DNA of 64,000 nt from Streptomyces sp. AJS327 (lineage in GTDB: Bacteria; Actinomycetota; Actinomycetes; Streptomycetales; Streptomycetaceae): positions 500,001 through 564,000 of the forward strand of contig NZ_SKBR01000001.1 in the NCBI RefSeq assembly GCF_013450295.1. The letters run 5' to 3'. Under the pieces are notes generated by a model that was given only the letters and a program-made list of their open reading frames with translations, did not search any database and was not told the origin of the DNA. The position numbers and the translations under genes are program-made. Within the stretch, counting starts at the first letter, position 1, and every line of letters starts with the position of its first letter. Shown here one piece after another: positions 34,020 to 41,923 of the stretch.

Positions 34020-34337
34020 ATGAGGAGGATCGCTCTCGCCGCGGGACTCGCCATAGCGAGTACGAGCCTCGTGATCGCCGTGCCGGGCACGGCGAACGCC
34101 GGAGGGGGAGTGGGGTGCGGCGTGAAGAACGAGTGGCGCACTCCGGGTAAGGCGAAGTCGCAGTGCAAGGGATTTCTTGGCAAGCAGCGCGTCGTGATTT
34201 CCTGCGCTGCCACGCCGAAGGGGAAGACCTGGAAGTACTACGGCCGATGGGTACGCGACGGTCAGTGGTCGGAGAGGAAGTGCCCGAAGGACCTGCCCTT
34301 CATGAGCCTTGACGGCGGCAAGATCGAACGCCGGTAA
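34020..34337 (+). CDS. Small secreted four-cysteine protein (member 1)
   Basis: A 105-aa protein with a clear signal peptide (RRIALAAGLAIASTSLVIA, cleavage after about ANA27). The mature part is about 78 residues, basic, with exactly four Cys at spacing C-x15-C-x12-C-x25-C, plus a Trp-rich stretch WVRDGQWS. The same pattern recurs in the proteins at 36407 and 36783. GGGGGAGAAC precedes ATG 34020. No known family is recognised; two disulfides outside the cell are likely. It could be an inhibitor, a bacteriocin-like factor or a surface protein. Confidence 0.75.
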   Translation: MRRIALAAGLAIASTSLVIAVPGTANAGGGVGCGVKNEWRTPGKAKSQCKGFLGKQRVVISCAATPKGKTWKYYGRWVRDGQWSERKCPKDLPFMSLDGGKIERR

Positions 34338-34684
34338 GGAGACGCTCCCGTCAGGGAGTTGTACCGGGCCCAGGGTCCGTGAGCGGGGAGACCGCTCGCG
34401 GGCCTTCGGTCTTTCTGGCGTGGATGCCCCGCCCTCCTCGGGGTTTTCCCACGTCGTTCCTCCGGGCATTTCCCATACCGTTCCACCGTTCCACCGTTCC
34501 GTTTCCACCGCGTGGGCCGCGAGTTGGAGAACTGACGAGAAATCCGTTCCCCGAGCCTCCCCGCGATGGTTCCCCTCGCCCTGCCCGCGACGTCCGAGCG
34601 GGTTGACCGGTGCCGCGCGGAGTCGGTGAAGGGTTTTTGAGGGTTTCCCGGGTGGGAATCCCGTGGCCGCCAGGAGTCAGTTCC
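34338..34684. other. Intergenic region with short repeats
   Basis: About 350 bases between the secreted-protein gene and the ABC ATPase gene, which converge. A small hairpin CTCCC-GTCA-GGGAG (34345-34358) follows the secreted-protein stop and is followed by TTGT, so it may terminate it. CCGTTCCA occurs three times in tandem near 34478-34500. No gene is supported. Confidence 0.45.
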
Positions 34685-35497
34685 CTAGGCGGCGGCGGGG
34701 TTTCGGGTGGCGCGGGCGTGCCAGCGTCCGTTCCGCCGTCCGATCCGGATCGGGTGGTCGAAGCTCTTGGTGACGAGTTCCGTGGTGAGCACGTCGGGAG
34801 CGGCGCCCGCGGCGACGGTCCGGCCCTGACGGATGAGCATGGCGTGGGTCGTCGTCTCGGGGAGCTCTTCGAGATGGTGGGTGACGAGCACCGTGGCGAG
34901 TTGCGGCTGCGTCCGGTGGAGCGCGTCGATGGTTTCGAGGAGTTGTTCCCGCGCGGCGACGTCCAGGCCCGTGGACGGCTCGTCGAGGAGCAGCAGCGGT
35001 GGGTCGGGCAGCAGCGCGCGGGCGATGAGCGTGCGGCCGCGCTCTCCCTGCGACATGGTCGGCCAGGTCGCGGCGCGCAGACCGCCGAGGCCGAGCGTGT
35101 CGATGAGGTGGTCGGCGCGGGCCGACAGTTCGGGCGTGGGTTCCCAGCGCGTCATCAGCTGGGTGGTGCCGGTCGCCCCGGTGAGTACGACCTCCCGTGC
35201 CGTCAGCGGTGAACGGAGCGGATGGCGTGGATTGACGTGCCCGATGGACTCGCGCAGTCGGCGGATCTCGACGCGGCCGAGTCGCTGCCCGAGGACGCGC
35301 ACCGTGCCGCTGGTGGGGTGCCGCTCCGCTCCGCACAGGCTCAGGACCGTGCTCTTGCCCGCCCCGTTGGGGCCGATCAGCGCCCAGTGCTCGCCCGCCC
35401 GGATGGTGAGGTCGACGTCGGTGAGGATCGGCCGCGCGTCGCGGACGAGGCCGACGCCGTCCAGGCGGAGGACCTCGGGTGTCTCGGGCGCGGTCAT
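34685..35497 (-). CDS. Orphan ABC transporter ATP-binding protein
   Basis: A 270-aa ABC ATPase. Walker A GPNGAGKS is at about residues 42-49. The Q-loop region, an ABC signature written MSQGERGR (about 158), Walker B LLLLDEPSTGLD and the switch His in VTHHLEELP are all present, so it should hydrolyse ATP. No permease or binding-protein gene is nearby. Sequence style resembles stand-alone YlmA/ModF-type ATPases. Its ATG overlaps the stop of the upstream GntR regulator by 4 bp (ATGA), so the two are cotranslated. Its role may be regulatory or it may serve a distant permease. Confidence 0.88.
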   Translation of the reverse strand: MTAPETPEVLRLDGVGLVRDARPILTDVDLTIRAGEHWALIGPNGAGKSTVLSLCGAERHPTSGTVRVLGQRLGRVEIRRLRESIGHVNPRHPLRSPLTAREVVLTGATGTTQLMTRWEPTPELSARADHLIDTLGLGGLRAATWPTMSQGERGRTLIARALLPDPPLLLLDEPSTGLDVAAREQLLETIDALHRTQPQLATVLVTHHLEELPETTTHAMLIRQGRTVAAGAAPDVLTTELVTKSFDHPIRIGRRNGRWHARATRNPAAA

Positions 35498-36174
35498 GCG
35501 AGTCCTTCCTTCAGGGAGAGCAGGTGGGCGCGGCTGTGCGTCGCGGCGGCCGCGACGTCGCGGTCGGCGATCGCGTCCACCAGCTCGACGTGCGCCCGGT
35601 GGTCGGCGTCGCTGTCGAAGTGCCGCCGTACGCGCAGCATTTCGATCATGGCGATCCGCAGTCGCGGGGTGAAGCTGTCGAAGAGTTCGAGCAGGACGGG
35701 GTTGTGCGCGGCGGCGACGATGGCGCGGTGCAGGTCGGTGTCGGCGTCGACGTGGCCCTCGATCTCGGCCCGCCGCTCGGCCCGCCGCTCGGCGCGCACG
35801 GCGAGCGCGCGGCGCATCGCGCGGAGGTCGGCGGGGGCGCGCCGCGCGGCGGCGAGGGCCGCGGCCTCCGCCTCGATGGCGATCCGCGCCTCGATGACCG
35901 CGACGACGTCGGCTCGGCGCAGCACCGTCTCCCAGCCCTCGGGGACGTCGAGTGAGGTGACGAACACGCCGGAGCCCTGGCGCGAGGCCAGTACCCCACG
36001 GCCGGCCAGCTGCCGGATCGCCTCGCGCACGGTCGAGCGCCCGACCCCGAGTTGCGGGGCGAGCGTCGTCTCGCCCGGAAGCCGCTCGCCGAGCTTCCAC
36101 TCGCCGGACGTGACGCGCTCCAGCAGCAGTTCGGCGGCCTGGTCCGCCAGCGGAGTCCGGATCACCCGCGCCAT
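35494..36174 (-). CDS. FadR-subfamily GntR transcriptional regulator
   Basis: A 226-aa regulator with an N-terminal winged HTH (about 5-72; GERLPGETTLAPQLGVGRSTVREAIRQL, GSGVFV) and a C-terminal FCD helical domain (about 85-215). In the FCD domain the metal-binding Asp/His positions are visible (DTDLHRAIVAAAHN and the RAHVELVDAI helix). FadR-type regulators respond to small organic acids. ATG 36174 begins at the conserved start of the domain; the frame to 36360 has noncoding character. A 15-bp inverted repeat 19 bases upstream is a probable autoregulatory operator. It is translationally coupled to the downstream ABC ATPase. Confidence 0.87.
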   Translation of the reverse strand: MARVIRTPLADQAAELLLERVTSGEWKLGERLPGETTLAPQLGVGRSTVREAIRQLAGRGVLASRQGSGVFVTSLDVPEGWETVLRRADVVAVIEARIAIEAEAAALAAARRAPADLRAMRRALAVRAERRAERRAEIEGHVDADTDLHRAIVAAAHNPVLLELFDSFTPRLRIAMIEMLRVRRHFDSDADHRAHVELVDAIADRDVAAAATHSRAHLLSLKEGLA

Positions 36175-36192
36175 GTCCACCGTCCCTGATCG

Positions 36193-36207
36193 CTCAGCTT
36201 GTCTGAG
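36193..36207. promoter_or_regulatory. Inverted-repeat operator candidate upstream of gntR
   Basis: CTCAG-CTTGT-CTGAG (36193-36207) is a perfect 5-bp inverted repeat with a 5-base centre, 19 bases before the gntR start. Size and spacing fit a FadR-type dimer site. Confidence 0.5.
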
Positions 36208-36350
36208 GAGTGAGGAGAGTCTACCCGGTGCTCTCCGCCGGGTTCCTCCCCGCTCCACCGAGGTGGCGGCCCGACCAGACCGGCTCCCCGCCGTGGAGCC
36301 GGAGCCCGCGGCCCGCCGGGGGTCGGCGGGCCGCCGGGACAACGCGGGAA

Positions 36351-36380
36351 CGCGGAACAACGCGGAACAACGCGGAACAA
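36351..36380. repeat. 10-bp tandem repeat CGCGGAACAA x3
   Basis: Three perfect copies of CGCGGAACAA (36351-36380) with degenerate copies on both sides lie in the noncoding gap between gntR and the second small secreted-protein gene, just after the latter's stop codon. Confidence 0.9.
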
Positions 36381-36406
36381 CGCGGGACCGCGGGGGCCGC
36401 CGGGGA

Positions 36407-36754
36407 CTACGTGGACTTCGTGGTGATCCCCGCGGAGAGGTACTGCGTCATCGGCGGGCAGAACACGGCCGACCACTCGCCGCCGGACACCCACTTGACC
36501 GCCTCGCGGTAGACGGTGCCGCCACCGTCCATCCGCGCGCAAGTGACGTTGGCCCGGTAGTGCCCGCCGTTGCTCTTGGCGCAGCGGGCGCGCGCGCCGT
36601 GCCGGTGCTTCTCGTACTCACAGCCCGTCGGCCAACCGGTGACCGTGGGCCCACCGGGGGACGTCGCGGTGGCCGCGACGGCCGTGCCGGGGAGTCCCAG
36701 GGCCGAGCCCGCCAGCACGCCGCCGGCGAGCAGTACCGACCAGTGCTTCCTCAT
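36407..36754 (-). CDS. Small secreted four-cysteine protein (member 2)
   Basis: A 115-aa protein with a signal peptide (RKHWSVLLAGGVLAGSALGL, cleavage near AVA27). The mature part has exactly four Cys with spacing C-x12-C-x13-C-x26-C. Landmarks are WPTGCEYEKH, NGGHYRANVTC, WVSGGEWS and AGITTKS. The pattern is shared with the adjacent gene at 36783 (WPTGC.Y.KH, NGG.YRA, AGI.T) and more loosely with the gene at 34020. AAGGAGG 7 nt before ATG 36754 is an excellent ribosome site. Not a known family to me. Confidence 0.8.
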   Translation of the reverse strand: MRKHWSVLLAGGVLAGSALGLPGTAVAATATSPGGPTVTGWPTGCEYEKHRHGARARCAKSNGGHYRANVTCARMDGGGTVYREAVKWVSGGEWSAVFCPPMTQYLSAGITTKST

Positions 36755-36782
36755 CCGTGTGCCTCCTTCTCCGGCCGACGTG

Positions 36783-37121
36783 TCACGTCATGTCCCGGGC
36801 GGTCGTCTCGATCCCCGCGGTCTTGACCCGGGTCGCTCCTCCGCAGTACGCCTTGGAGTCCCCGGTCTGCCTCCAGTCGCCCACGAACGTCTTGACCTTC
36901 CCGGTGTCCGGGTCCTTGCAGTCCGCGTGTGCCCGATACGAACCACCGTTGTGGTGGGTGCAGGTGGCGAGGGTCATCGTGCTCGTGTGCTTGGCGTACG
37001 CGCATCCGGTGGGCCATGCCGTGGGCCCGGCGCTGGCGGCTGACGCGCTGGCTGGCGCCGTCAGCAGCGCGGCGCCCGTCAGCGCGGCGCCCGCCAGGAG
37101 CAGCCTGGGTGTCCTACGCAC
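36783..37121 (-). CDS. Small secreted four-cysteine protein (member 3)
   Basis: A 112-aa protein. The signal peptide (RRTPRLLLAGAALTGAALL, cleavage near ASA) precedes a mature domain with four Cys spaced C-x13-C-x13-C-x24-C and the landmarks WPTGCAYAKH, NGGSYRAHADC, GDWRQTGDS and AGIETTARD. It lies 28 bases upstream of member 2 in the same direction, so the two form a tandem duplicate operon. GTG 37121 is chosen; GTG 37130, three codons earlier, is equally possible with AGGAAGG directly before it. Confidence 0.78.
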   Translation of the reverse strand: MRRTPRLLLAGAALTGAALLTAPASASAASAGPTAWPTGCAYAKHTSTMTLATCTHHNGGSYRAHADCKDPDTGKVKTFVGDWRQTGDSKAYCGGATRVKTAGIETTARDMT

Positions 37122-37400
37122 GGGTGTCACCCCTTCCTCTCGAAAAGACTCGTGTCCGGTGACTGGTCGCTCACCGAAGCGGTCCGGTCCGGACCGCGTC
37201 ACCGCGGCCACGGGCCAGCCCCGACCGCGCCCCCGGCGCGGCACGTCAGCTGTGCTGACCGCTGTCCCGAGGGGCGCCCGGCACTGACCTGCCGGTCCCG
37301 GCTCCGGCACCTCCTTGACGGCGCGGCCCGCCAGGATGTGACAGTCCCCCGCCCGGACTTCAGCGGAAGGTGGGGTTTCCGGCCGGGGAACCCGGGCCTC

Positions 37401-38033
37401 TCACGGGTCCTGGCGGTCGCTGTTCGCCGTCATCAGGGCGCGCAACCCGTCGCGCAGCATCTCGCTGCTGGCGTCGCGGAGCAGGGCCTGCTGCACGATG
37501 TATCCCTGCACCAGGGCCATCAGGGTGCGTACGACGTGGTCGGTCGGGACCCCGGCGGGTAGTTGGCCCGCGTCCTGGTAGGCCCGGACCAGTTCGCTCC
37601 ACGCCGCGCGCATGTCCTCGTACCCCTGCCGGAGGGTCATGGCGAGCGGCTCGCTGCGCAGGCACTCCCCCCACACCTGAAGGATCAGCTCGGCGAAGGC
37701 GCCGGTGCTTCCGGCGCCCGCCCGCCGCGCCTGGTCCGCCAGCACATGGCTGAACACCCGGCTCAGCACCTCGTCCAGCGGCAGTACCGGGGTCTCCTGG
37801 GTGGCGCTGGCGAAGGCGTCGCGCATCGAGGAGAACGCCTCGGCGGCCACCGCCTGGATCAGCTCCTCCTTGCTGCCGAAGTAGCGGTAGACGGCGCCGG
37901 AGGACAGCTCGGTCTCCCTGAAGACGTCCTGCATGGACGTGGCGTGGAAGCCGTTGCGGGTGAAACAGCGGCGGGCGCCCGCGATGATCTGTTGCCGCCG
38001 GGCGTCGAGGTGCGCTTGGGAGACACGTGCCAT
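37401..38033 (-). CDS. TetR/AcrR-family transcriptional regulator
   Basis: A 210-aa TetR regulator. The HTH is at about residues 15-60 (RQQIIAGARRCFTRNGFHAT and SSGAVYRYFGSKEEL), followed by a helical effector domain of the broad TetR_C type. It is divergent from the membrane-protein gene at 38141. Two near-identical operator-like sequences in the 107-base gap suggest it represses both. The start ATG 38033 lacks a strong ribosome site; the longer frame to 38288 would run through the operators and is rejected. Confidence 0.87.
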   Translation of the reverse strand: MARVSQAHLDARRQQIIAGARRCFTRNGFHATSMQDVFRETELSSGAVYRYFGSKEELIQAVAAEAFSSMRDAFASATQETPVLPLDEVLSRVFSHVLADQARRAGAGSTGAFAELILQVWGECLRSEPLAMTLRQGYEDMRAAWSELVRAYQDAGQLPAGVPTDHVVRTLMALVQGYIVQQALLRDASSEMLRDGLRALMTANSDRQDP

Positions 38034-38045
38034 GGCGCCCACGCT

Positions 38046-38121
38046 AAAACGAACGTTCATTCTTGACAAGCGGCTCCGGCCCGTCTCAGAGTGGGGCACC
38101 GTAAAACGAACGGTCCTTCTC
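38046..38121. promoter_or_regulatory. Duplicated operator and promoter in the tetR/membrane-protein gap
   Basis: AAAACGAACGTTCATTCTT at 38046-38064 and AAAACGAACGGTCCTTCTC at 38103-38121 are direct repeats with period 57. The first contains the palindrome GAACGTTC, the second the degenerate form GAACGGTC. TTGACA at 38063-38068 is a possible -35 box for the rightward gene. This matches a TetR autoregulated divergent promoter. Confidence 0.6.
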
Positions 38122-38140
38122 TGATGGAGCGAGGCAGTCC

Positions 38141-39109
38141 ATGTCACACGGACGCAGCGTGATCGCCGTCGTCGTTCTGATTCCCGCCGTGATCGCGTTC
38201 GCCATGTGGGCGTTCCTGTGGCCCAACGCCCGACTCGAACCACGCGATCTGCCGCTCGGCGTCGCCGGGCCCGCCCAGGCCACCGCACCGGTCACGGCGG
38301 AGTTAGAACGCCGGGACGGCGCCTTCGAGATACACACCTACGCCGACGAGGCCGCCGCCCGCACCGCCATCGAGGAGCGCGAGGTCTACGGCGCCGTCGT
38401 GGTCACCCAGAAGGGCCCCCGGCTGCTGACCGCCTCCGCCGCCAGCCCGGCCGTCGCGGAGCTGCTCACCGACGCCGTCGGCGAACGGGGTGACCGCCCC
38501 ATGCCCACGAAGGACGTCGTCCCGCTGCCCGACGAGGACCCGCGCGGCACCGCGCTCAACTCCAGCGTGCTGCCCATGTCGTTGGCGGGCATCGCCATGG
38601 GCGCCGCCGTCACCGGACTCGGCCTGCGGGGCACCCGCGCCGCCACCGCGGTCCTCGGCGCCGCCACCGCGGTCGGGCTCGTCGCCGCCGGTATCGCGCA
38701 CAGCTGGCTGGGCGCCCTGGCCGGTGACTGGTGGGCCGAGGCCGGTTCCTTCGCCCTCGTCGCCCTGGCTGGCGGCGCGACGGTGGCCGGTCTGGCGGCG
38801 CTGCTCGGCGCGGGCGGAATCGGCCTGGGCGCGCTGCTGGTGATGCTGCTCGGCAACCCGTTCTCCGGCGTCGCCTCCGCCCCGGAACTCCTGCCCGAAC
38901 CGGCGGCCGCCCTCGGCCAGTGGCTGCCACCCGGCGCCGGTGGCCAACTGCTCCGCTCGGTCGCCTACTTCGACGGCAGCGCCGTCGGCGGACCGCTGGT
39001 CACCCTCGGGGTCTGGAGCCTGCTGGGGCTCGCCCTGATCTCGTTCGGTCCCCTGGTCAAGCGCCGCACCGCCACCCCCGGGCCGCCGCTCGCGGCAAGC
39101 GCCACCTGA
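38141..39109 (+). CDS. Multi-pass membrane protein resembling ABC-2/YhgE-type exporters
   Basis: A 322-aa protein. One N-terminal membrane helix (about 7-26) is followed by an extracytoplasmic domain of about 110 residues (LGVAGPAQATAPVTAEL, YGAVVVTQKGPRLL). Five more hydrophobic segments (about 145-165, 167-190, 198-222, 225-245, 287-305) complete it. This one-plus-five layout with a large first loop resembles the YhgE/Pip and DUF3533 branch of ABC-2-type permeases, although no ATPase gene is adjacent. The divergent TetR regulator suggests a drug- or lipid-efflux role. Confidence 0.7.
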   Translation: MSHGRSVIAVVVLIPAVIAFAMWAFLWPNARLEPRDLPLGVAGPAQATAPVTAELERRDGAFEIHTYADEAAARTAIEEREVYGAVVVTQKGPRLLTASAASPAVAELLTDAVGERGDRPMPTKDVVPLPDEDPRGTALNSSVLPMSLAGIAMGAAVTGLGLRGTRAATAVLGAATAVGLVAAGIAHSWLGALAGDWWAEAGSFALVALAGGATVAGLAALLGAGGIGLGALLVMLLGNPFSGVASAPELLPEPAAALGQWLPPGAGGQLLRSVAYFDGSAVGGPLVTLGVWSLLGLALISFGPLVKRRTATPGPPLAASAT

Positions 39110-39289
39110 GCCGCCCGGCCCGCGCGCGCTCCCGCGTCACCCCGGCCCCGCGCCCCGACCTGGGGAGCGGTACCGGTCAGCGAGCCGCCGCGGCGATCGG
39201 GGAGAGCCGGTCCAGCCAGCCGACGGCGGGACCGCCAGCGGCGGGACAGCGGGACCCCGCCGTCGGAACGCGCGCACGGTGGCGGCGGG

Positions 39290-40195
39290 TCAGCCCTTCG
39301 GTGTCCCCGGCGGGACGGGCGGCCGTTCACGGCGCCGGGACGCGGCCGGACCCACGGGTGGGTTCACCGCGACGGCTCTGAGGAACGTGTACTGGAAGAC
39401 GCCCTCACGGGCGGTCCGACGCAGGTCCGCGACCCCCCGCTCCCAGTCGGCAGCACTGATCAGGTCGGCGGCCAGCGCGTCGTCCCGAACGGATTCGACC
39501 ATGGCGATGAAGGTGTTGCGGGTGAAGCCCTCGACCCAGGCGGGCCGGGTCTGGTCGGCGTAGACCGTGCGCGGACGGACCTCGACGCCCTCGTATCCGG
39601 CGCCCGCCAGCAACGGCTGTAGCCGCCGCCCCAACAGCGCGTCGCCGCCAGCCGCCGCCTGGAGACGGACCTGGCAGTCGATCACCGCCCGGGCGTACGC
39701 GCTGTCGGGGTGGAAGACCACCGATCCGTGGTCTCCCTCGATCACCGTGACGGTGCCCCCGGGGCGCAGCACGTGCCGCAGTCCGGCCAGCGCCCGCCGG
39801 GGATCCGGCAGGTGTTCCAGGACGAAGCAGACGAAGACGTGGTCGAACTCCGCGGCGGCGAAGGGGAGATCGAACACGTCGGCGAGGTGCCACTCCACCC
39901 GCGCCCCGGGCACCACGTCGGCGACGTGGGCGCGAGCCCGCGCGAGGGACTCCCCGGACCGGTCGACCGCGACGATGTGCGCCCCGGGACTGGAACGGAG
40001 CAGGTGGACCGTCTGGGCGCCGATCCCGCAGCCGATCTCCAGCACCCGGCTGCCCGCGGGGAAGGCCGTGCCGTCGTGCAGCAGTCGCGCCAGCGTGTCC
40101 GCCTGGTCGCCCAGCCGACGGCCCTCACGCGGTGAGTATCCGTGCACGTAGGCGGCGTCCGGGCCGGGAGGGGAAGGTGTCATGGCGGTGTCCAT
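39290..40195 (-). CDS. Class I SAM-dependent methyltransferase
   Basis: A 301-aa methyltransferase of the Methyltransf_11/25 type. Motif I VLEIGCGIGAQT is near residues 51-62, the acidic post-I residue in HIVAVDRS follows, and motifs WHLADVFDLPF, FVCFVLEHLPDPRRAL and VLRPGGTVTVIEGDHG complete the Rossmann core. The C-terminal part (about 170-285) is a substrate-specific extension. The acceptor is unknown. It is divergent from the MocR-type regulator, with only 28 bases between the likely starts, so the two probably share control. ATG 40183, four codons in, is an alternative start. Confidence 0.85.
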   Translation of the reverse strand: MDTAMTPSPPGPDAAYVHGYSPREGRRLGDQADTLARLLHDGTAFPAGSRVLEIGCGIGAQTVHLLRSSPGAHIVAVDRSGESLARARAHVADVVPGARVEWHLADVFDLPFAAAEFDHVFVCFVLEHLPDPRRALAGLRHVLRPGGTVTVIEGDHGSVVFHPDSAYARAVIDCQVRLQAAAGGDALLGRRLQPLLAGAGYEGVEVRPRTVYADQTRPAWVEGFTRNTFIAMVESVRDDALAADLISAADWERGVADLRRTAREGVFQYTFLRAVAVNPPVGPAASRRRERPPVPPGTPKG

Positions 40196-40223
40196 GGGCC
40201 CACCCTGCTGCCACTATGGCCCG

Positions 40224-41714
40224 ATGGAAAGATCCAATGAGGGCCCTCCTCACCAGTCCATAAGAGCCGGGTCCGACTTCCTCCACCTCGCCATCGACGA
40301 AGCCCCGAGCGGCCGGAAGTCCGAGTGGCTGACCCAGCGGATCCGGCTGGCGCTGGCGGACGGGCGCCTGCCGGTGGGAAGCAGACTGCCGGCCACCCGC
40401 GTCCTCGCCAGCGACCTGGGCGTATCGCGCGGCGTGGTCACCGAGGCATACCAGCGCCTCATCGAGGACGGACACCTCGCCGGACGGGGACGCGGCGGAA
40501 CGGTCGTCGTCGGCGCCCCCCTGACGACGGCCGCCACCACACCTTCCACGCCCCCTCCTCCGCCGTCACCCCCCTCGGTGTTCGCCGCCGCGCCCCACGC
40601 GGACGTCTTCGACGTCCTCCGTACGGCCCCAGCACGGATCGACCTCTCCCCGGGGCTCCCCGATCTCGCCGCGTTCCCCCGCGCGGCGTGGCTGCGCGCC
40701 GAACGCCGCGTCCTGGATCGCCTCGCGGCGTCCGACCTCGGCTACGGAGACCCACGCGGCACACCGGCGCTCCGCGCGGCCGTCGCGAACTGGATCGCCC
40801 GCAACCGCGGCATCCGGGCGGACCCCGACGAGGTCCTCGTCGTCGCCGGTACCGCCCAGACGCTCACCCTCGTGGGGCGGGTGCTGCGCGGGGACGGCGT
40901 CTCCGCCGTGGCGATGGAGGACCCCGGCTCCCTCGGCGCCCGCCAGCACCTGCGCGCCTGCCAGGTAAACACCCCACCCGTCGCGGTCGACTCGGAAGGG
41001 GTACGTGTCGACGAACTGCGCGCCACGGGTGCGGCGGCCGTCCTCCTGACACCAGCCCACCAGTTCCCCACGGGAGTCGTCCTGCGCGGTGGCCGACGCG
41101 GCGAACTGACGCGCTGGGCCCGCGAGAGCGGCGGACTGGTCATCGAGGACGACTACGACGCCGAGCACCGCTACGACCGGGCGCCCGTGCCCGCCCTGCG
41201 GTCCGTGCTCACCGAGAACGTCTTCTACGCCGGGAGCGTGTCAAAGCTCCTCGCCCCGGCCCTGCGCGTCGGGTGGCTCCTCGCCCCGCCCCGGTACCGC
41301 GACGCCCTCGTGGACGCCAAGCGGTTCGCCGACCTCGGCAACGCCGCCCTGCCACAACTCGTCCTGGCCCAGTTCATGGAATCCGGCGCGATGGAACGTC
41401 AACTCCGCCACCTGCGCGGACACCACCGCCGTCGCCGGGACGTCATGGTCGAAGCCGTCGGCACCCACCTGCCGGGCGCGATCGTGCACGGCACCGCGGC
41501 GGGTCTGCACCTGACCGTCACCTTCGAGGCCGGGTTCGCCGACACGGACGTCGCGGCCGCGGCGCTCGCCCGCGGCGTGAAGGTGCACCCCCTGTCCTGG
41601 CACTGCCAGCGCCCCCGCCAGCCCGGACTGGTCCTGGGGTACGCCGCGAGCTCCCCGGCCGACATCAGCGAGGGAGTAGCGACGCTCGGCGACGTACTGC
41701 GACAGCTCCCCTGA
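40224..41714 (+). CDS. MocR-type regulator (GntR HTH fused to aminotransferase-like domain)
   Basis: A 496-aa protein. An N-terminal GntR winged HTH (about 25-95; LPVGSRLPATRVLASDLGVSRGVV) and a Pro/Ser/Thr linker join to a fold-type I aminotransferase domain (about 125-496). The PLP Lys is in YAGSVSKLLAP, with LVIEDDYDAEHRYDR and YGDPRGTPALRAAVANW also conserved. MocR proteins such as PdxR and GabR use PLP as effector and control vitamin B6, GABA or amino-acid genes. The ATG at 40224 lacks a clear ribosome site, and the frame continues to 40182, so the start is uncertain. It may regulate the divergent methyltransferase. Confidence 0.88.
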   Translation: MERSNEGPPHQSIRAGSDFLHLAIDEAPSGRKSEWLTQRIRLALADGRLPVGSRLPATRVLASDLGVSRGVVTEAYQRLIEDGHLAGRGRGGTVVVGAPLTTAATTPSTPPPPPSPPSVFAAAPHADVFDVLRTAPARIDLSPGLPDLAAFPRAAWLRAERRVLDRLAASDLGYGDPRGTPALRAAVANWIARNRGIRADPDEVLVVAGTAQTLTLVGRVLRGDGVSAVAMEDPGSLGARQHLRACQVNTPPVAVDSEGVRVDELRATGAAAVLLTPAHQFPTGVVLRGGRRGELTRWARESGGLVIEDDYDAEHRYDRAPVPALRSVLTENVFYAGSVSKLLAPALRVGWLLAPPRYRDALVDAKRFADLGNAALPQLVLAQFMESGAMERQLRHLRGHHRRRRDVMVEAVGTHLPGAIVHGTAAGLHLTVTFEAGFADTDVAAAALARGVKVHPLSWHCQRPRQPGLVLGYAASSPADISEGVATLGDVLRQLP

Positions 41715-41923
41715 CGGTCACCCCCCACCCCGTACGCCCCACGCCCCCGAACCCGGGCGAACTCGGCGGGAGAACCCGGTGGCTCACCGCGCCCCGGGGC
41801 AGAGCACCCTCCCGCTGCCAACGCTGCCAACACCTCCTGGTGGTCGGCGGTTTCGATGCCGCGCGCCCCGGGCGGCGGAACGGCATGGCGCGCTGACTGG
41901 CTGGCGGGCGGTGTCGCCGGAGT

